Origin: Niastella soli
Lineage (GTDB): Bacteria; Bacteroidota; Bacteroidia; Chitinophagales; Chitinophagaceae
Length of the DNA stretch: 64,000 nucleotides
NCBI RefSeq assembly: GCF_017742245.1
Contig: NZ_JAGHKO010000004.1
Span: 434,001-498,000, forward strand
Reading direction: 5' to 3'
Part shown: positions 52,470 to 62,219 of the stretch, piece after piece
Numbering within the stretch: position 1 is the stretch's first letter
Layout: each line of letters opens with the position of its first letter
Notes under the pieces: model-generated
The model's database searches: none
Seen by the model: only the letters and a program-made list of their open reading frames with translations
What the model was told of the DNA's origin: nothing
Position numbers and translations under genes: made by a program

Positions 52470-53342
52470 ATGGCCCCAAAAGAGAAGCAAATGGCCGCTA
52501 CTTTTAGTACTAACAAAGTACAATCTACTTTTTACAGGCACTGGAAGAATAATTTCAAGCCCAAAGCGATACTGTTGATTGTGCATGGGCTGAATTCACA
52601 CAGCGGGTATTATCAAAACTTTGCGCTGCAGCTCAATGAAAACAACTATGAAGTATATGCCATGGACCTTCGTGGCCGGGGTCATTCAGACGGTGAACGT
52701 TATTACATAGCCGATTATAAAGATATTACCGGTGACATTGACCTGGTATTGCAAACTATAAGAGCTGTCCACCCCACCTTACCCTTTTTCTTATTTGGCC
52801 ATAGTGCCGGTGGTGTATTTGCTTCCGTTTATGCAGTGGAACACCAGCACCAACTAAAAGGACTGATCTGTGAGAGTTTTGCATTTCAGGTTCCTGCACC
52901 CGCGTTTGCCCTGGCCGTTATGAGATTACTGGGTTATATTATTCCGCATGTACGGCTGGTAAAGTTGAATAACCAGGATTTTTCCCGTGAACAGTCTGTT
53001 TTAGATACCATGAACAACGATCCTTTATTGGCCAATGAAAGGCAGCCAGCCAAAACCATGCAACAGCTTTTACGCGCAGCTGCCTATTTGAAAAAGGAAA
53101 TGCCCGCCATAAAACTTCCTCTTCTTATCCTGCACGGAACGGCGGATAAAGCCACCCAACCCGGTGGAAGCAACTATTTCCTGGTGCATGCTTCTTCAGC
53201 TGACAAGCAATTGAAATTGTATGAAGGACATTTTCACGATCTGTTGAACGACAAAGACAATGGGATCGTGATGAGGGACATAGTACAATGGTTAAATGAG
53301 CAGGTTGAAGCCCTGCGGCAATCATCCAACCAGATATTGTAA
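52470..53342 (+). CDS. Alpha/beta hydrolase (monoacylglycerol-lipase-like)
   Basis: A 290-residue cytosolic alpha/beta hydrolase. The oxyanion strand is LLIVHGLNSHSGYY, the nucleophile S112 is in FGHSAGG, the acid is the Asp in ILHGTADKATQ, and the base is the His in GHFHDLL. The sequence AMDLRGRGHSDGER is the usual signature of monoglyceride lipase or lysophospholipase members. No signal peptide. It starts a run of four genes for hydrolysis and detoxification (52470-55264) and is followed 45 bp later by a second hydrolase. Confidence 0.87.
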   Translation: MAPKEKQMAATFSTNKVQSTFYRHWKNNFKPKAILLIVHGLNSHSGYYQNFALQLNENNYEVYAMDLRGRGHSDGERYYIADYKDITGDIDLVLQTIRAVHPTLPFFLFGHSAGGVFASVYAVEHQHQLKGLICESFAFQVPAPAFALAVMRLLGYIIPHVRLVKLNNQDFSREQSVLDTMNNDPLLANERQPAKTMQQLLRAAAYLKKEMPAIKLPLLILHGTADKATQPGGSNYFLVHASSADKQLKLYEGHFHDLLNDKDNGIVMRDIVQWLNEQVEALRQSSNQIL

Positions 53343-53387
53343 AACCTAATCGCCTAAAATAATTTCTTATCATTCAAAATCAAAATT

Positions 53388-54149
53388 ATGAAATCAACTT
53401 TTTTACCAATGTTTGCCTTGTTGTCTGCTACTCATTCTTTAGCGCAGTCACCAACGCCTGCACCTGCCAAACCCACTATTATTTTTGTTCATGGTTTGTG
53501 GGCTGATGGGTCTTCGTGGAACAAGGTCATTCCTACGTTACAAACCCAGGGATATAATGTTATTTCGGTTCAGAACCCTACTACATCCATAGAAGATGAT
53601 GTGGCAGCTACAAAAAGAGCTATTGAATTGGCAAACGGAGATGTGATCCTGGCAGGCCATTCATGGGGAGGGTTTGTGATCTCAGAGGCTGGAGACGATC
53701 CCCGGGTAAAAGCGCTTGTATATATTGCTGCTTATGCGCCCGAAAAAGGTGAAACCGTACCCTCTTTAAGCGAAAAGGCGGCCTCTACAGCGCTGTTGTC
53801 TTTTTTTCAGGCGGCTGAAGGATACATAACACTTACCAATGAGGGCATTAACCAGGCTTTCGCTACCGACCTCCCTCCTAACGAGCAAAATATTGCTTTT
53901 GCCACGCAGCAGCCAGCCTCCCCCAATGTATTCAAGGCGGTGGCACAGCACGCAGCATGGAAAGTAAAACCAACCTGGTATATAGTAGCCGCAAACGATA
54001 AAACCATACATCCCGACCTGGAGCGGCTAATGGCTAAGCGGGCTAACGCAAAAACCACTGTATTGCAAACCGGCCACTTAGCTATGCTGGCTCAACCCCA
54101 AAAAGTTTTGGAAGTGATCGCAGAAGCTGTTAAGCAAACCAGTAAATAA
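53388..54149 (+). CDS. Secreted alpha/beta hydrolase
   Basis: A 253-residue hydrolase with an N-terminal signal (MKSTFLPMFALLSATHSLAQ) and a Pro/Ala linker. Motifs: IIFVHGLWADGSSW, nucleophile S92 in LAGHSWGGFV, and catalytic His in TGHLAML; the Asp is probably in VAANDKTIHPD. The sequence resembles the RsbQ/haloperoxidase-like and pyrethroid-esterase-like small hydrolases. It is exported to the periplasm or beyond, unlike its neighbour. It shares a gene cluster with a DJ-1/PfpI and an ABM protein, so a role with xenobiotics or reactive carbonyls is possible. Confidence 0.87.
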   Translation: MKSTFLPMFALLSATHSLAQSPTPAPAKPTIIFVHGLWADGSSWNKVIPTLQTQGYNVISVQNPTTSIEDDVAATKRAIELANGDVILAGHSWGGFVISEAGDDPRVKALVYIAAYAPEKGETVPSLSEKAASTALLSFFQAAEGYITLTNEGINQAFATDLPPNEQNIAFATQQPASPNVFKAVAQHAAWKVKPTWYIVAANDKTIHPDLERLMAKRANAKTTVLQTGHLAMLAQPQKVLEVIAEAVKQTSK

Positions 54150-54187
54150 TTATAAGCACAGATCCATTAACAATTAAATCTTCAAAA

Positions 54188-54886
54188 ATGAAAAAGAGAA
54201 TTTTAATCATTGTGTCCAATGCTGGTACCATTGGCCCACATAATAGAAGAACAGGTAATTTTTTACCCGAGGTAGCGCATCCTTATGCGGTATTTGATAA
54301 TGCAGGATACGAGATCGATTTTGCCAGCTTAACCGGATATGGGCCTTACCTGGATGCACTTAACCTGGCTGACGACCCGGATAATCTTAAATTTTTGACA
54401 GGTAAAGGATGGGCAACTATGCAAAAAGCAGTAAAACTTGCAGATGTTGACGTTGCCACCTACGACGCGATATTTGTGCCGGGTGGCCTGGCTCCCATGG
54501 TTGACATGCCGGACTCTGTGCTGATAAAAAAAGTAATTGTAGAGACCTATGAACGCAACGCTGTTGTAGGCGCCGTTTGTCATGGGCCCGTTTCCTTATT
54601 AAATGCAAAATTGAGCGATGGCACTTATATCGTTAACGGTAAAAATATAGCTTCTTTTACAACAGAAGAGGAAGATGGCTATGCCCGGGCAGATGTGCCT
54701 TTCGATCTGCAAACGGCACTTACCCAGCAAGGGGCGATATATCAAGTTACGCCACCCTGGACTGCCAACAGTGTTGCTGATGGCAACCTCGTAACAGGTC
54801 AAAATCCTGCGTCTGCCAAAGGAGTAGGTGAAAAAATGGTCGCCATCCTGGAAAAAACCAAAGCGAAAACCGGAGCAATGGCCTGA
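54188..54886 (+). CDS. DJ-1/PfpI-family protein (Hsp31/type 1 glutamine-amidotransferase-like)
   Basis: A 232-residue protein with the PfpI fold. The nucleophile C131 is in the nucleophile elbow GAVCHGPV, and the conserved Glu near the N-terminus is E28 (FLPEVAHPY). The length and the VSNAGTIG start fit the Hsp31-like group, whose members act as glyoxalase III, holdase chaperone or deglycase. It has no signal peptide. It stands 38 bp after a secreted hydrolase and 57 bp before an ABM monooxygenase; an inverted repeat separates it from the latter. Confidence 0.88.
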   Translation: MKKRILIIVSNAGTIGPHNRRTGNFLPEVAHPYAVFDNAGYEIDFASLTGYGPYLDALNLADDPDNLKFLTGKGWATMQKAVKLADVDVATYDAIFVPGGLAPMVDMPDSVLIKKVIVETYERNAVVGAVCHGPVSLLNAKLSDGTYIVNGKNIASFTTEEEDGYARADVPFDLQTALTQQGAIYQVTPPWTANSVADGNLVTGQNPASAKGVGEKMVAILEKTKAKTGAMA

Positions 54887-54900
54887 GTCATTAAAAATTG

Positions 54901-54924
54901 TGACCACTCTTTCAGGAGTGGTCA
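54901..54924. promoter_or_regulatory. Inverted repeat between the PfpI and ABM genes
   Basis: TGACCACTC and GAGTGGTCA form a perfect 9-bp stem with a 6-nt loop. No T run follows, so it is an intra-operon mRNA hairpin or a protein-binding palindrome rather than a full terminator. Confidence 0.5.
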
Positions 54925-54943
54925 TAAACTAATTAAATATTTC

Positions 54944-55264
54944 ATGTCAAAAGCGAATGTAATGAGCACAACACCAGTTTATGTATTCGCCAAATGGCAG
55001 GTGATGGAAGGAAAGCTGGCTGCCGTATTATCATTCCTTAAGCAGGCTGCACAAAAAAGCCGGAGTGAAAAAGGAAACCTGTTTTACCATCTTCATCAAA
55101 GTACCAGCGATGCCAACACCATACTGGTATACGAAGGTTATACCAACGAAGCGGCAGCAGAAGAACATCGAAATTCTGATCATTACCAGGAGATCATTAA
55201 AAAGTCAATTATACCTTTATTGGAAAACCGGGAAGTGATCATGATGACACCGCTGTCAGATTAA
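54944..55264 (+). CDS. ABM-domain (antibiotic-biosynthesis-type) monooxygenase
   Basis: A 106-residue dimeric alpha/beta-barrel protein: VYVFAKWQVMEGKLAAVLSF, then NLFYHLHQSTSDANTILVYE and EEHRNSDHYQEI. The order is that of YgiN/quinol-monooxygenase-like ABM proteins, which oxidise aromatic quinols without a cofactor. A second ATG six codons later (54962) is possible. It closes the hydrolase/DJ-1 cluster. Confidence 0.85.
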   Translation: MSKANVMSTTPVYVFAKWQVMEGKLAAVLSFLKQAAQKSRSEKGNLFYHLHQSTSDANTILVYEGYTNEAAAEEHRNSDHYQEIIKKSIIPLLENREVIMMTPLSD

Positions 55265-55408
55265 GTAATATCAATCTGTTTATAAGTTGCGAGTTTCGGG
55301 TTAGTTATGAATTACGTTTTTGTAGAATGTCATTTGTTATAATGTTGGTTTTTACTATCCCCATGACTTTGCTGAATTCCGCCAAATTATCCAGGAACAG
55401 GTTAGACA

Positions 55409-55460
55409 TCTGTCCAGTTGGCCCGGGTTTTCGATTTTGAAGTGGCCAGAACTGGACAGA
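55409..55460. repeat. Inverted repeat with TCTGTCCAGTT arms
   Basis: TCTGTCCAGTT (55409-55419) and AACTGGACAGA (55450-55460) are perfect 11-bp arms; inside them GGCC on each side extends the dyad, with a 20-nt centre. No T run follows. It lies in the gene-free stretch 55265-55667 between the ABM gene and the TonB receptor gene. It could be an operator or the end of a lost element; nothing else is seen there. Confidence 0.5.
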
Positions 55461-55667
55461 GTTCGAACCTTTTGTTAGCTGATCTTAATAGCCTTCGATT
55501 ATTTTGATAGAAAGAAAAGCGCAAACAATATGAATTAGGGAAATATTGCTGTTTAAAAAGAAGCTGATCGTTGAGCAATGATCAAAAGCCTTCCCCTCAC
55601 GGCCTCACAATGTCCGGATCGATTCCTGGCTTGATATCGCCCGGTCAATTATTTTTCAACGAACCGC

Positions 55668-58472
55668 TTAAAACAAAGACCACTTTCCACCTGCAGCTGT
55701 TTTCTTTGCGCCTGCAGGCCTTAGATTATAAGTGAATGTTGACAAAAAATACTGCGCCAGCACATCTCCCTTAGAAAAGGATGCTGTATTTTGATTAGGC
55801 GACATGTACACATTTTTCCCCTGGTTCAATATGTCATTTGCACTTATCCTCAATACTGCTCTTTCATCTTTAAAGAAAGTAAAATTTACTGCTGCATTCC
55901 ATAGATATATCTTTTTCAATGTCGGATCATCAAACATATTATTAGTGATTAAACGCAATCTTGTATCAAAAATTACATGTTTTATATAACGGACTATTAC
56001 TTCTGTACCGATCGTTTGGCTAAATGTTTTGATATCTTCAAAACCAGCATTACTATTCTTTACAAACCGGTAACTAAAGGAGTACTCCTGGTTAAGCTCC
56101 AACTTATCATCCCAATTAAATCCAATGCCACTCCAGAAATTACAATTCAATCTGTTTTGTAGGCTTCGAACTCCATTATAATAAAAATAATTTCGAACAT
56201 ATTCGGTCCAGGTACCAAAATTCCAGGGGATCATAAAATTCTTTGAATTCCTTTTATTCTGGTACAAACCAAAATTAGTCGCAACACGTTTATACCCATT
56301 TGCATTTACGGGGTATATTGTTTGTATGCCACTCTGATCCAACGCAATGCTATCTACTATCACATTTTTCGATTGCGAGGCTTCAAACCATGACCATACA
56401 CCCAAAGTACTTTTAGGGCTATAAGTGTTCAATGTAATACGTACCCTGTCCTGCAACGCCGGTTGAAGATTAGGATTACCCAACCTTGTCATATAAGGGT
56501 TGCTATTGTTCAATACCGGTATCAGGTTGCCGTAATAAGGTAACACTACATCCCGGTTATACGAAAGCGATAATTTTTTATATACAAAATCAAACTGTGG
56601 AAGAACATTATGCTGCTCCTGCGTAATTGACTGATTTAATGAGTATATATTGTTGTCAAATCTTTGCGATTGATAACGTATGCCTGGCCGGAAAGTAAAA
56701 TCTTTATACCTGTATTCAATTCCTCCGGAAACGCTATACTTATTGCTTTCCCTGTTAAACCTGCTGCTCAGATCTTTGATAGGGCCACTTGTGTTATTTG
56801 CAAACGTGCCTACTCTGTCATCCATTTTTTCGTAATCGTAGCGTGCACCTAGCCTAAAGAAAAAGTTTTTGATCAGAGGTTCGCTGTAATTTCCGGCCAC
56901 GTTAGCCGTCCACGTTGGTACCCATTCATTACGCAATTGATGGTAAACGGTATCTTTACCAACAGGTTGCTGGTATGAAATGAGAGCATTAGTATAGTCA
57001 TCTCTGTCTCTTTTGCTCCACCCCGTGTATTGCGTAATATTCAATCGTCGCCCTTTTTTACTTCTGGATAGTTTGGTGAACATTATATTATGACTATACA
57101 TGTTGGTTTTCAGATCACCTATATTATTTACAATACCGTTGTTTAAGTTTCCAAGAAAATTATTGACGCCACTTCTTGCGTCATTTTTTTCAGATTTGGT
57201 TCCGGATATTACATAGTTTAAGCCAATGATGAGGTTTATTGTAGAGTCAGGCTTTAAATTTGCACCGGCTCCAAACACATGCGAATTACCGATCTCGGTA
57301 TAGTACTGTTTTGAAAAATTATTTATTACAGTATCTTCTTTATAGATATCGGTTCTGTTCTCATTTTGCACATCTGTATGAACACGTCCATAAAAATATT
57401 GACCATAGATTGATTGTTTATTGCTGGGCGAATGGTTGATGTTAATGCCTACGCCATCACTTTTTGTGACACCACCGTTCCGTGATTCTCCTCCAAAATT
57501 GATATCATTGATACTGAAGGAGGAACCGAAATTACTGGTATTGTTGTTATTGTTAGAGTTGCCTCCCATCGTCTCGATTGAACGGCTGATACCCATTGTT
57601 TGCCGCATATCAGTTACGCTAAACCCGGGGCGGTTAAGGTTATTGGAATAGCCCATTACACTTACCTGCAGTGTGTCCCTAAAAATATTTGCTATAGCTC
57701 CCATTTCATACCGGCCACCCTGCGGTCCGCCACCGCCACCGGCATAGGCTTTACCGAACATGCTTTTCTTTATCCCCTTTTTTAAAGTAAGATTGATCAC
57801 CTTGCCTACGTTGTTCGCATTATCATCTCCATTACGCAACATCTCTTCTTTATCATCCGTTACCTGCACTTTATCGATCACCTGAGACGGCAAATTACGG
57901 CTAGCCATCTTTGGGTCATCACCAAAAAATGTTTTGCCATCAACCAATATCTTGTTAACAGGCTTCCCATTAACCATGATATTTCCATCTTTATCTACTT
58001 GTACCCCAGGTAATTTTTTTAAAAGATCTTCTACCAACGCATTGGGTAATGTTTTAAAAGCAGATGCATTAAATTCAACTGTATCCTTTTTAATTACAAC
58101 CGGTGGCCGTTCTGCATATACAACCACTTCTTGCATTGCTACGGAAGCGGGCGACATGTAAACAGTACCGAGGTCTAAAACAGGCTGATCGCTTCTAACA
58201 GTAAATTCTTTCCTGTACCCAATGTAGCCACTATACGAAACTACAACTCTGCATTTCACATCAAAGGGTAACCCCGGAATTTTGAAATCACCTTCAGGGT
58301 TACTTAACCTGTAAGTAATAATGGCTGTATCAGATGCTTTAAAAACAGTTACGGTAGCTAAACCCAGAGGTATTTTTGCTGCACTGTCTATCAATTTTCC
58401 CTTAAGTGTTGCTTGCGAAAAGGATGTTGTACATATGGCTACGCACATAAAAAGCAATAAAATGATTTTCAT
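55668..58472 (-). CDS. TonB-dependent receptor-like outer-membrane protein
   Basis: A 934-residue outer-membrane receptor. It has a signal peptide (MKIILLLFMCVAICTTSFSQ), a carboxypeptidase-regulatory-like domain (about 22-105: ATLKGKLIDSAAKIPLGLAT), then a plug (about 120-230: EFNASAFKTLPNALVEDLLK, NGKPVNKILVDGKTFFGDDP, VQVTDDKEEML) and a barrel of about 700 residues ending in KWSLF. The type is the Bacteroidota OMP_b-brl_3 family, often close to ABC permeases. A Gly/Asn-rich stretch (GGNSNNNNNTSNFG) lies early in the barrel. The substrate is unknown. No SusD partner follows, so a polysaccharide-utilisation role is unlikely. Confidence 0.87.
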   Translation of the reverse strand: MKIILLLFMCVAICTTSFSQATLKGKLIDSAAKIPLGLATVTVFKASDTAIITYRLSNPEGDFKIPGLPFDVKCRVVVSYSGYIGYRKEFTVRSDQPVLDLGTVYMSPASVAMQEVVVYAERPPVVIKKDTVEFNASAFKTLPNALVEDLLKKLPGVQVDKDGNIMVNGKPVNKILVDGKTFFGDDPKMASRNLPSQVIDKVQVTDDKEEMLRNGDDNANNVGKVINLTLKKGIKKSMFGKAYAGGGGGPQGGRYEMGAIANIFRDTLQVSVMGYSNNLNRPGFSVTDMRQTMGISRSIETMGGNSNNNNNTSNFGSSFSINDINFGGESRNGGVTKSDGVGININHSPSNKQSIYGQYFYGRVHTDVQNENRTDIYKEDTVINNFSKQYYTEIGNSHVFGAGANLKPDSTINLIIGLNYVISGTKSEKNDARSGVNNFLGNLNNGIVNNIGDLKTNMYSHNIMFTKLSRSKKGRRLNITQYTGWSKRDRDDYTNALISYQQPVGKDTVYHQLRNEWVPTWTANVAGNYSEPLIKNFFFRLGARYDYEKMDDRVGTFANNTSGPIKDLSSRFNRESNKYSVSGGIEYRYKDFTFRPGIRYQSQRFDNNIYSLNQSITQEQHNVLPQFDFVYKKLSLSYNRDVVLPYYGNLIPVLNNSNPYMTRLGNPNLQPALQDRVRITLNTYSPKSTLGVWSWFEASQSKNVIVDSIALDQSGIQTIYPVNANGYKRVATNFGLYQNKRNSKNFMIPWNFGTWTEYVRNYFYYNGVRSLQNRLNCNFWSGIGFNWDDKLELNQEYSFSYRFVKNSNAGFEDIKTFSQTIGTEVIVRYIKHVIFDTRLRLITNNMFDDPTLKKIYLWNAAVNFTFFKDERAVLRISANDILNQGKNVYMSPNQNTASFSKGDVLAQYFLSTFTYNLRPAGAKKTAAGGKWSLF

Positions 58473-59188
58473 TTTTTAATTCCGTTGTTTAATGGCTATA
58501 TTAATTTTCTACATTTATCTCTTTTATTTCGATCGCCATAAGCTATCAAATCTCACCAGGGATTTTTTTTGAAAACCCAGGTCTGGTAATCTTCAATACT
58601 TATTTTCCTACGAAAAGGTTTCAATTTTGTTTGCTCCGGTATATAAATATAAAAGTGTACTCATAATTTCTATAAACCGTATCTCTTCACACTGCGGTAA
58701 AACTGCAAATGACGAATACAGTTATAGAGACAAGGCAATATGATATATGTTGCATGATAATTCAGATATTTATAAATGGGTAACAAGGGTGTTTGCAGGC
58801 AGTTGATTTTGCTCTATCAGTCATTTACTTTTCGACGTTGTTGGTGTTTGCAATCTTCAGCTAGTAGATGACATTGCCGGTGCCTGCCTGTCCGGTAGGC
58901 AGGTTTTCACCGGCGGCCCGAAGTTATACACGTGAATACCAAGTGAGAAGGTGAGTATTGGATGGTATACGCCATACATTTTAAAAAAATGATCTGGTCT
59001 TATAGCTATTTTAGGACTAGACAATAAAACATCATACAGAGTGCTTTCTCAGCGGTGGAAAAGCAAGGGACGCAACAATGTGGCTCCAAAGGTACTGTAT
59101 CGCTACAGTTAACTACCGGGGTAGCATAGCCAATATTAGTAATATTTGAAGAACGGTAAATTTTTTGAATGCACTTTAGTTAGCTATT
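58473..59188. other. Gene-poor spacer with a CCTGCCT palindrome
   Basis: No intact gene is seen. An imperfect palindrome, CCTGCCTGTCCGGTAGGCAG(G), lies near 58884-58904, a repeat style common in Bacteroidota spacers. On the minus strand, from about 58984 downwards, a short open piece reads MYGVYHPILTFSLGIHVYNF, which may be a remnant of an outer-membrane protein but cannot be named. Confidence 0.4.
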
Positions 59189-61633
59189 TTATTCGCTTCG
59201 TAGGCTTTTCACAGGATTAGCCAGTGCTGCTTTAATAGATTGAAAACTGATAGTTACAAACGCTATTACCAGCGCCATAATGCCGGCTGCCGCAAATATC
59301 CACCAACTCAAATCAGTATGGAAAGCAAAATCAGCTAACCATTCATGCATCCACCATCCGGCTACCGGGATGGCTATTACAGCTGATATTAAAACTAACC
59401 GCAGGAAATCTTTTGATAACTCAAGTACAATTTGCCGCAGACTTGCTCCCAGTACCTTTCGTACGCCAATTTCCTTAACCCGCTGGTTAATGGTAAATGC
59501 CGATAAGCCGAATAGCCCCATACAAGCGATAGATATAGCGACGCACGAGAATATGGTAAACAGGCTGCCCTGTTGCTGTTCGTTCCTGTATAGTTGACCG
59601 AATTTATCATCCAGAAAGGTAAAATCAAAAGGGGTTTCGGGTAGATATTTATGCCAGGTGGCTTGCAGCAAATTCACTGCGGTTTGGACTTCGCGACTAT
59701 TTACCTTTACCGACATTACATGATAACCGTTGTCCGATGGCAATCGAAATAACAGCGGAGTAATTGTCTGGTGCAACGACTCGAAGTGAAAATCCTTAAC
59801 GATGCCGATAATTTTGCCACTGACATCTCCATACGTAATATCCTTACCAATAGCATTTTGCGGGGTTTTCAAGCCCAGCGACCGTACCGCCGCCTCGTTT
59901 ACAATAAAGTTATTGTTATCGGTTGAAAACGCTGCCGAGAAATTGCGTCCGGCGGCCATTTTCATACCATAAGTCGGTATAAAGCCGTAATCGGTGCTGA
60001 TGCATTTCAGGTCGCTTTTAATTGGTTTTATTACGCCATCTACCAAAACCGACCCGTCTACGAAGTCGAGCAAGCGGCCCGATGGAATACGCGATGACCG
60101 GCCAACCTCTTTTATCGCTGTATTTTTCAGTAAATCTGCTTTAAATGCATCATATTGAGAATGTAGCTGTCCAACATACCCCATCGTTAAAACAGCGTCC
60201 TTACTGAAACCTAAATCGGCTTTTTGAATATATTGAAGTTGGCGGAACACCACGGTAGTGGCTACTATCAGGATAATCGAAATAGAAAACTGCGAAACAA
60301 CCAGCACCTTACGGAATGACACTCCACCTGAGCCGGTTTTTATAATACCTTTCAAAACCTTCACCGGCAAAAACGACGACATAAAAATGGCTGGGTAAAT
60401 ACCACTGATGAGGCCTATTATGAACGGCAGCAACAAAATTGGCACTAAAATTTGCCACTGCTGCAGGCTGTTAAACGCGAGATTGGTGTTTGCAAAATGG
60501 TTTATCATTGGCAACAGTAATGCCGTTGCCGCCATGGCCAGTGCAAGCGCAAACCAGGTAATCATTATTGATTCGCTTAAAAATTGCCTGATGATCTCTT
60601 TTCGCTGTGCCCCGATTACCTTGCGGATACCAATCTCCTTTGCCCTCAATACCGACCGTGCAGTGGATAAGTTCATGTAGTTGATGCATGCTATCAGCAA
60701 AATAAACAGCGCAATAGCCGAAAATATGTATACATTTTTGATATCGCCGTTTTCTTCAAACTCATCAGCCATATGTGAGTGCAGGTGTATGTCGGCGAGC
60801 CTTTCAAACGTAAGTTTTGTGCCCTCCTGTGTTTTAGTGTTTCCGGCAGTACCGTCAAGATGTACGTATTTATCCAGAAAATCAGGCAATTGGCTTTCAA
60901 TCCTGTCGGTATTATAGTCCTTGGGAAAAAGCAGGTAAGTGAAAAAGGCATTATCACCAAAATCGTTCACTAAGTTATTCGCGCCATAAATTGCCGGATC
61001 TCTCAAAGTACTGAACGACATCAGTATGTTGGGGTGCATATGCGAGTTGGCAGGAAAATCTTTAAATACACCGGTAACTTTAAAGTCGTGTTTAATCTTA
61101 CCTAGGAAAATGTTATCCAGAAATATGCCTTTGTTAATCGGGTCGGAATCGCCGAAATATTTTTTGGCCATGTCCTCGCTAAGCATTATGCTGTAAGGCT
61201 CTTTCAGGGCATTATTATGGTTGCCTTTAACCAGAGGTACAGTGAAAAAGTCGAAGAAATTTTCCTCGGCAAAGACGCTATTCTGTTCGTTAAACAGCTT
61301 GTCATTAAACCGAAAGGCTGTAGTGCGGATAGGCAAAACCCGTGTTATTTTTTTAATATCAGGAAATGCACTTTGCAGCAAAGGCCCAAACGGCGGCGCA
61401 ATCGCGCTTAAATGAAGGACCTCCTCATTCTTACTGGCATAAAAAATGCGCGTCACCCTGCGTATATCCTTCGCATTGGCATTAAATTTATCATAGCTGC
61501 GCTCGTAAATAATATAGCTTAAAATAAGCAGGCAGCAGGTTAAACCAACGGTTAAACCTAATATGTTGATGAATGAAATAAACGGGTGCCTTTTGATATT
61601 CCGAAACGCACTCATCAAATAGCTTTTTATCAT
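59189..61633 (-). CDS. MacB/FtsX-type ABC-transporter permease
   Basis: An 814-residue permease made of two copies of the MacB periplasmic core plus FtsX membrane region. Copy 1 starts MIKSYLMSAFRNIKRHPFIS with a membrane helix (about 20-42), a periplasmic domain (about 60-270), and FtsX helices (about 280-400) with ARSVLRAKEIGIRKVIGAQR. Copy 2 has the coupling segment INQRVKEIGVRKVLGASL near residue 720 and ends VKSLRSE. No ATPase gene is in the window, so the ATP-binding subunit is elsewhere. Such Bacteroidota permeases drive mechanotransmission or efflux. Confidence 0.9.
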   Translation of the reverse strand: MIKSYLMSAFRNIKRHPFISFINILGLTVGLTCCLLILSYIIYERSYDKFNANAKDIRRVTRIFYASKNEEVLHLSAIAPPFGPLLQSAFPDIKKITRVLPIRTTAFRFNDKLFNEQNSVFAEENFFDFFTVPLVKGNHNNALKEPYSIMLSEDMAKKYFGDSDPINKGIFLDNIFLGKIKHDFKVTGVFKDFPANSHMHPNILMSFSTLRDPAIYGANNLVNDFGDNAFFTYLLFPKDYNTDRIESQLPDFLDKYVHLDGTAGNTKTQEGTKLTFERLADIHLHSHMADEFEENGDIKNVYIFSAIALFILLIACINYMNLSTARSVLRAKEIGIRKVIGAQRKEIIRQFLSESIMITWFALALAMAATALLLPMINHFANTNLAFNSLQQWQILVPILLLPFIIGLISGIYPAIFMSSFLPVKVLKGIIKTGSGGVSFRKVLVVSQFSISIILIVATTVVFRQLQYIQKADLGFSKDAVLTMGYVGQLHSQYDAFKADLLKNTAIKEVGRSSRIPSGRLLDFVDGSVLVDGVIKPIKSDLKCISTDYGFIPTYGMKMAAGRNFSAAFSTDNNNFIVNEAAVRSLGLKTPQNAIGKDITYGDVSGKIIGIVKDFHFESLHQTITPLLFRLPSDNGYHVMSVKVNSREVQTAVNLLQATWHKYLPETPFDFTFLDDKFGQLYRNEQQQGSLFTIFSCVAISIACMGLFGLSAFTINQRVKEIGVRKVLGASLRQIVLELSKDFLRLVLISAVIAIPVAGWWMHEWLADFAFHTDLSWWIFAAAGIMALVIAFVTISFQSIKAALANPVKSLRSE

Positions 61634-61924
61634 GATTGGTACTGCATTAATTATATACTATATATTCATCACGAAACAGGTTAAATATTATGCCTAATTA
61701 ATAAGATGCTGGTTATTAACATATTAATAAGAATATATTACTTCACACCGTAACAAAAATGAACAATTGGTGTCCGCTTTTGACACGATGCAAGCAAAAT
61801 GATTATTTTTATCACCGTAGTCGATTTACTTTTTATACTTCGATGGGATTCGAAAAACTCCGGGTGGTTCCAACTTGCTAGCGACCGTAATAATAATCGT
61901 TTTTACTGTCTTAACTATTGGCAT
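61634..61924. other. AT-rich spacer
   Basis: TTAATAAGA occurs twice (about 61699 and 61725) with TTATTAA between, giving a loose dyad upstream of the ABC permease. No gene is seen. Confidence 0.35.
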
Positions 61925-62137
61925 TTATTGTATACTTAAGTCGTTGAGCACCTTTTAGGTAATAGTCGGAATGGATTTTTTAAGCTCGCTGTATCGTTTC
62001 GTTCCCATCAATAAGCTGAACAAAATAACCGGCTTCCAATAACCGCCAATTCTTTCCATAACGAATGTTACCGGGCAAGCCGCAAATGCGTTGCTTTTAT
62101 TCTCCTGAATGGTTGATGTTTTCTTAATCAATGTCAT
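61925..62137 (-). pseudogene. HxlR-family repressor, truncated by a nonsense codon
   Basis: The first 60 codons encode the N-terminal part of an HxlR winged helix (ACPVTFVMERIGGYWKPVIL, then MGTKRYSELKKSIPTIT). A TAA follows where the family has Glu (PTIT-E-KVL). Read through the stop, the frame continues KVLNDLSIQ and then ends at a second stop at 61925, so about half of the usual 100-120 residues are missing. It is divergent from the NmrA-type gene at 62220, the normal layout of an HxlR regulator and its target oxidoreductase (as with QorR/QorB). Confidence 0.75.
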
Positions 62138-62160
62138 ACTTATACATACTATGGGGTAAG

Positions 62161-62194
62161 TACTTGTATTAAAGTAAGTATAAATTTAGTTTTG
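62161..62194 (+). promoter_or_regulatory. Promoter and candidate HxlR operator of the NmrA-type gene
   Basis: -7 box TAGTTTTG (62187-62194) fits TAnnTTTG. A TTG at 62164-62166, 20 bp upstream, can serve as the -33 element. It is embedded in the dyad TACTTGTATTAAAGTA (62161-62176; arms TACTT/AAGTA), the kind of site HxlR proteins bind. Repressor binding would block the promoter. Confidence 0.55.
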
Positions 62195-62219
62195 GCAGGA
62201 ATTTAAAATAAATACAAAG

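Noticed and set aside
55409-55460. Insertion-sequence end
   Set aside because: There is a good inverted repeat, but no transposase gene or target duplication was found on either side.
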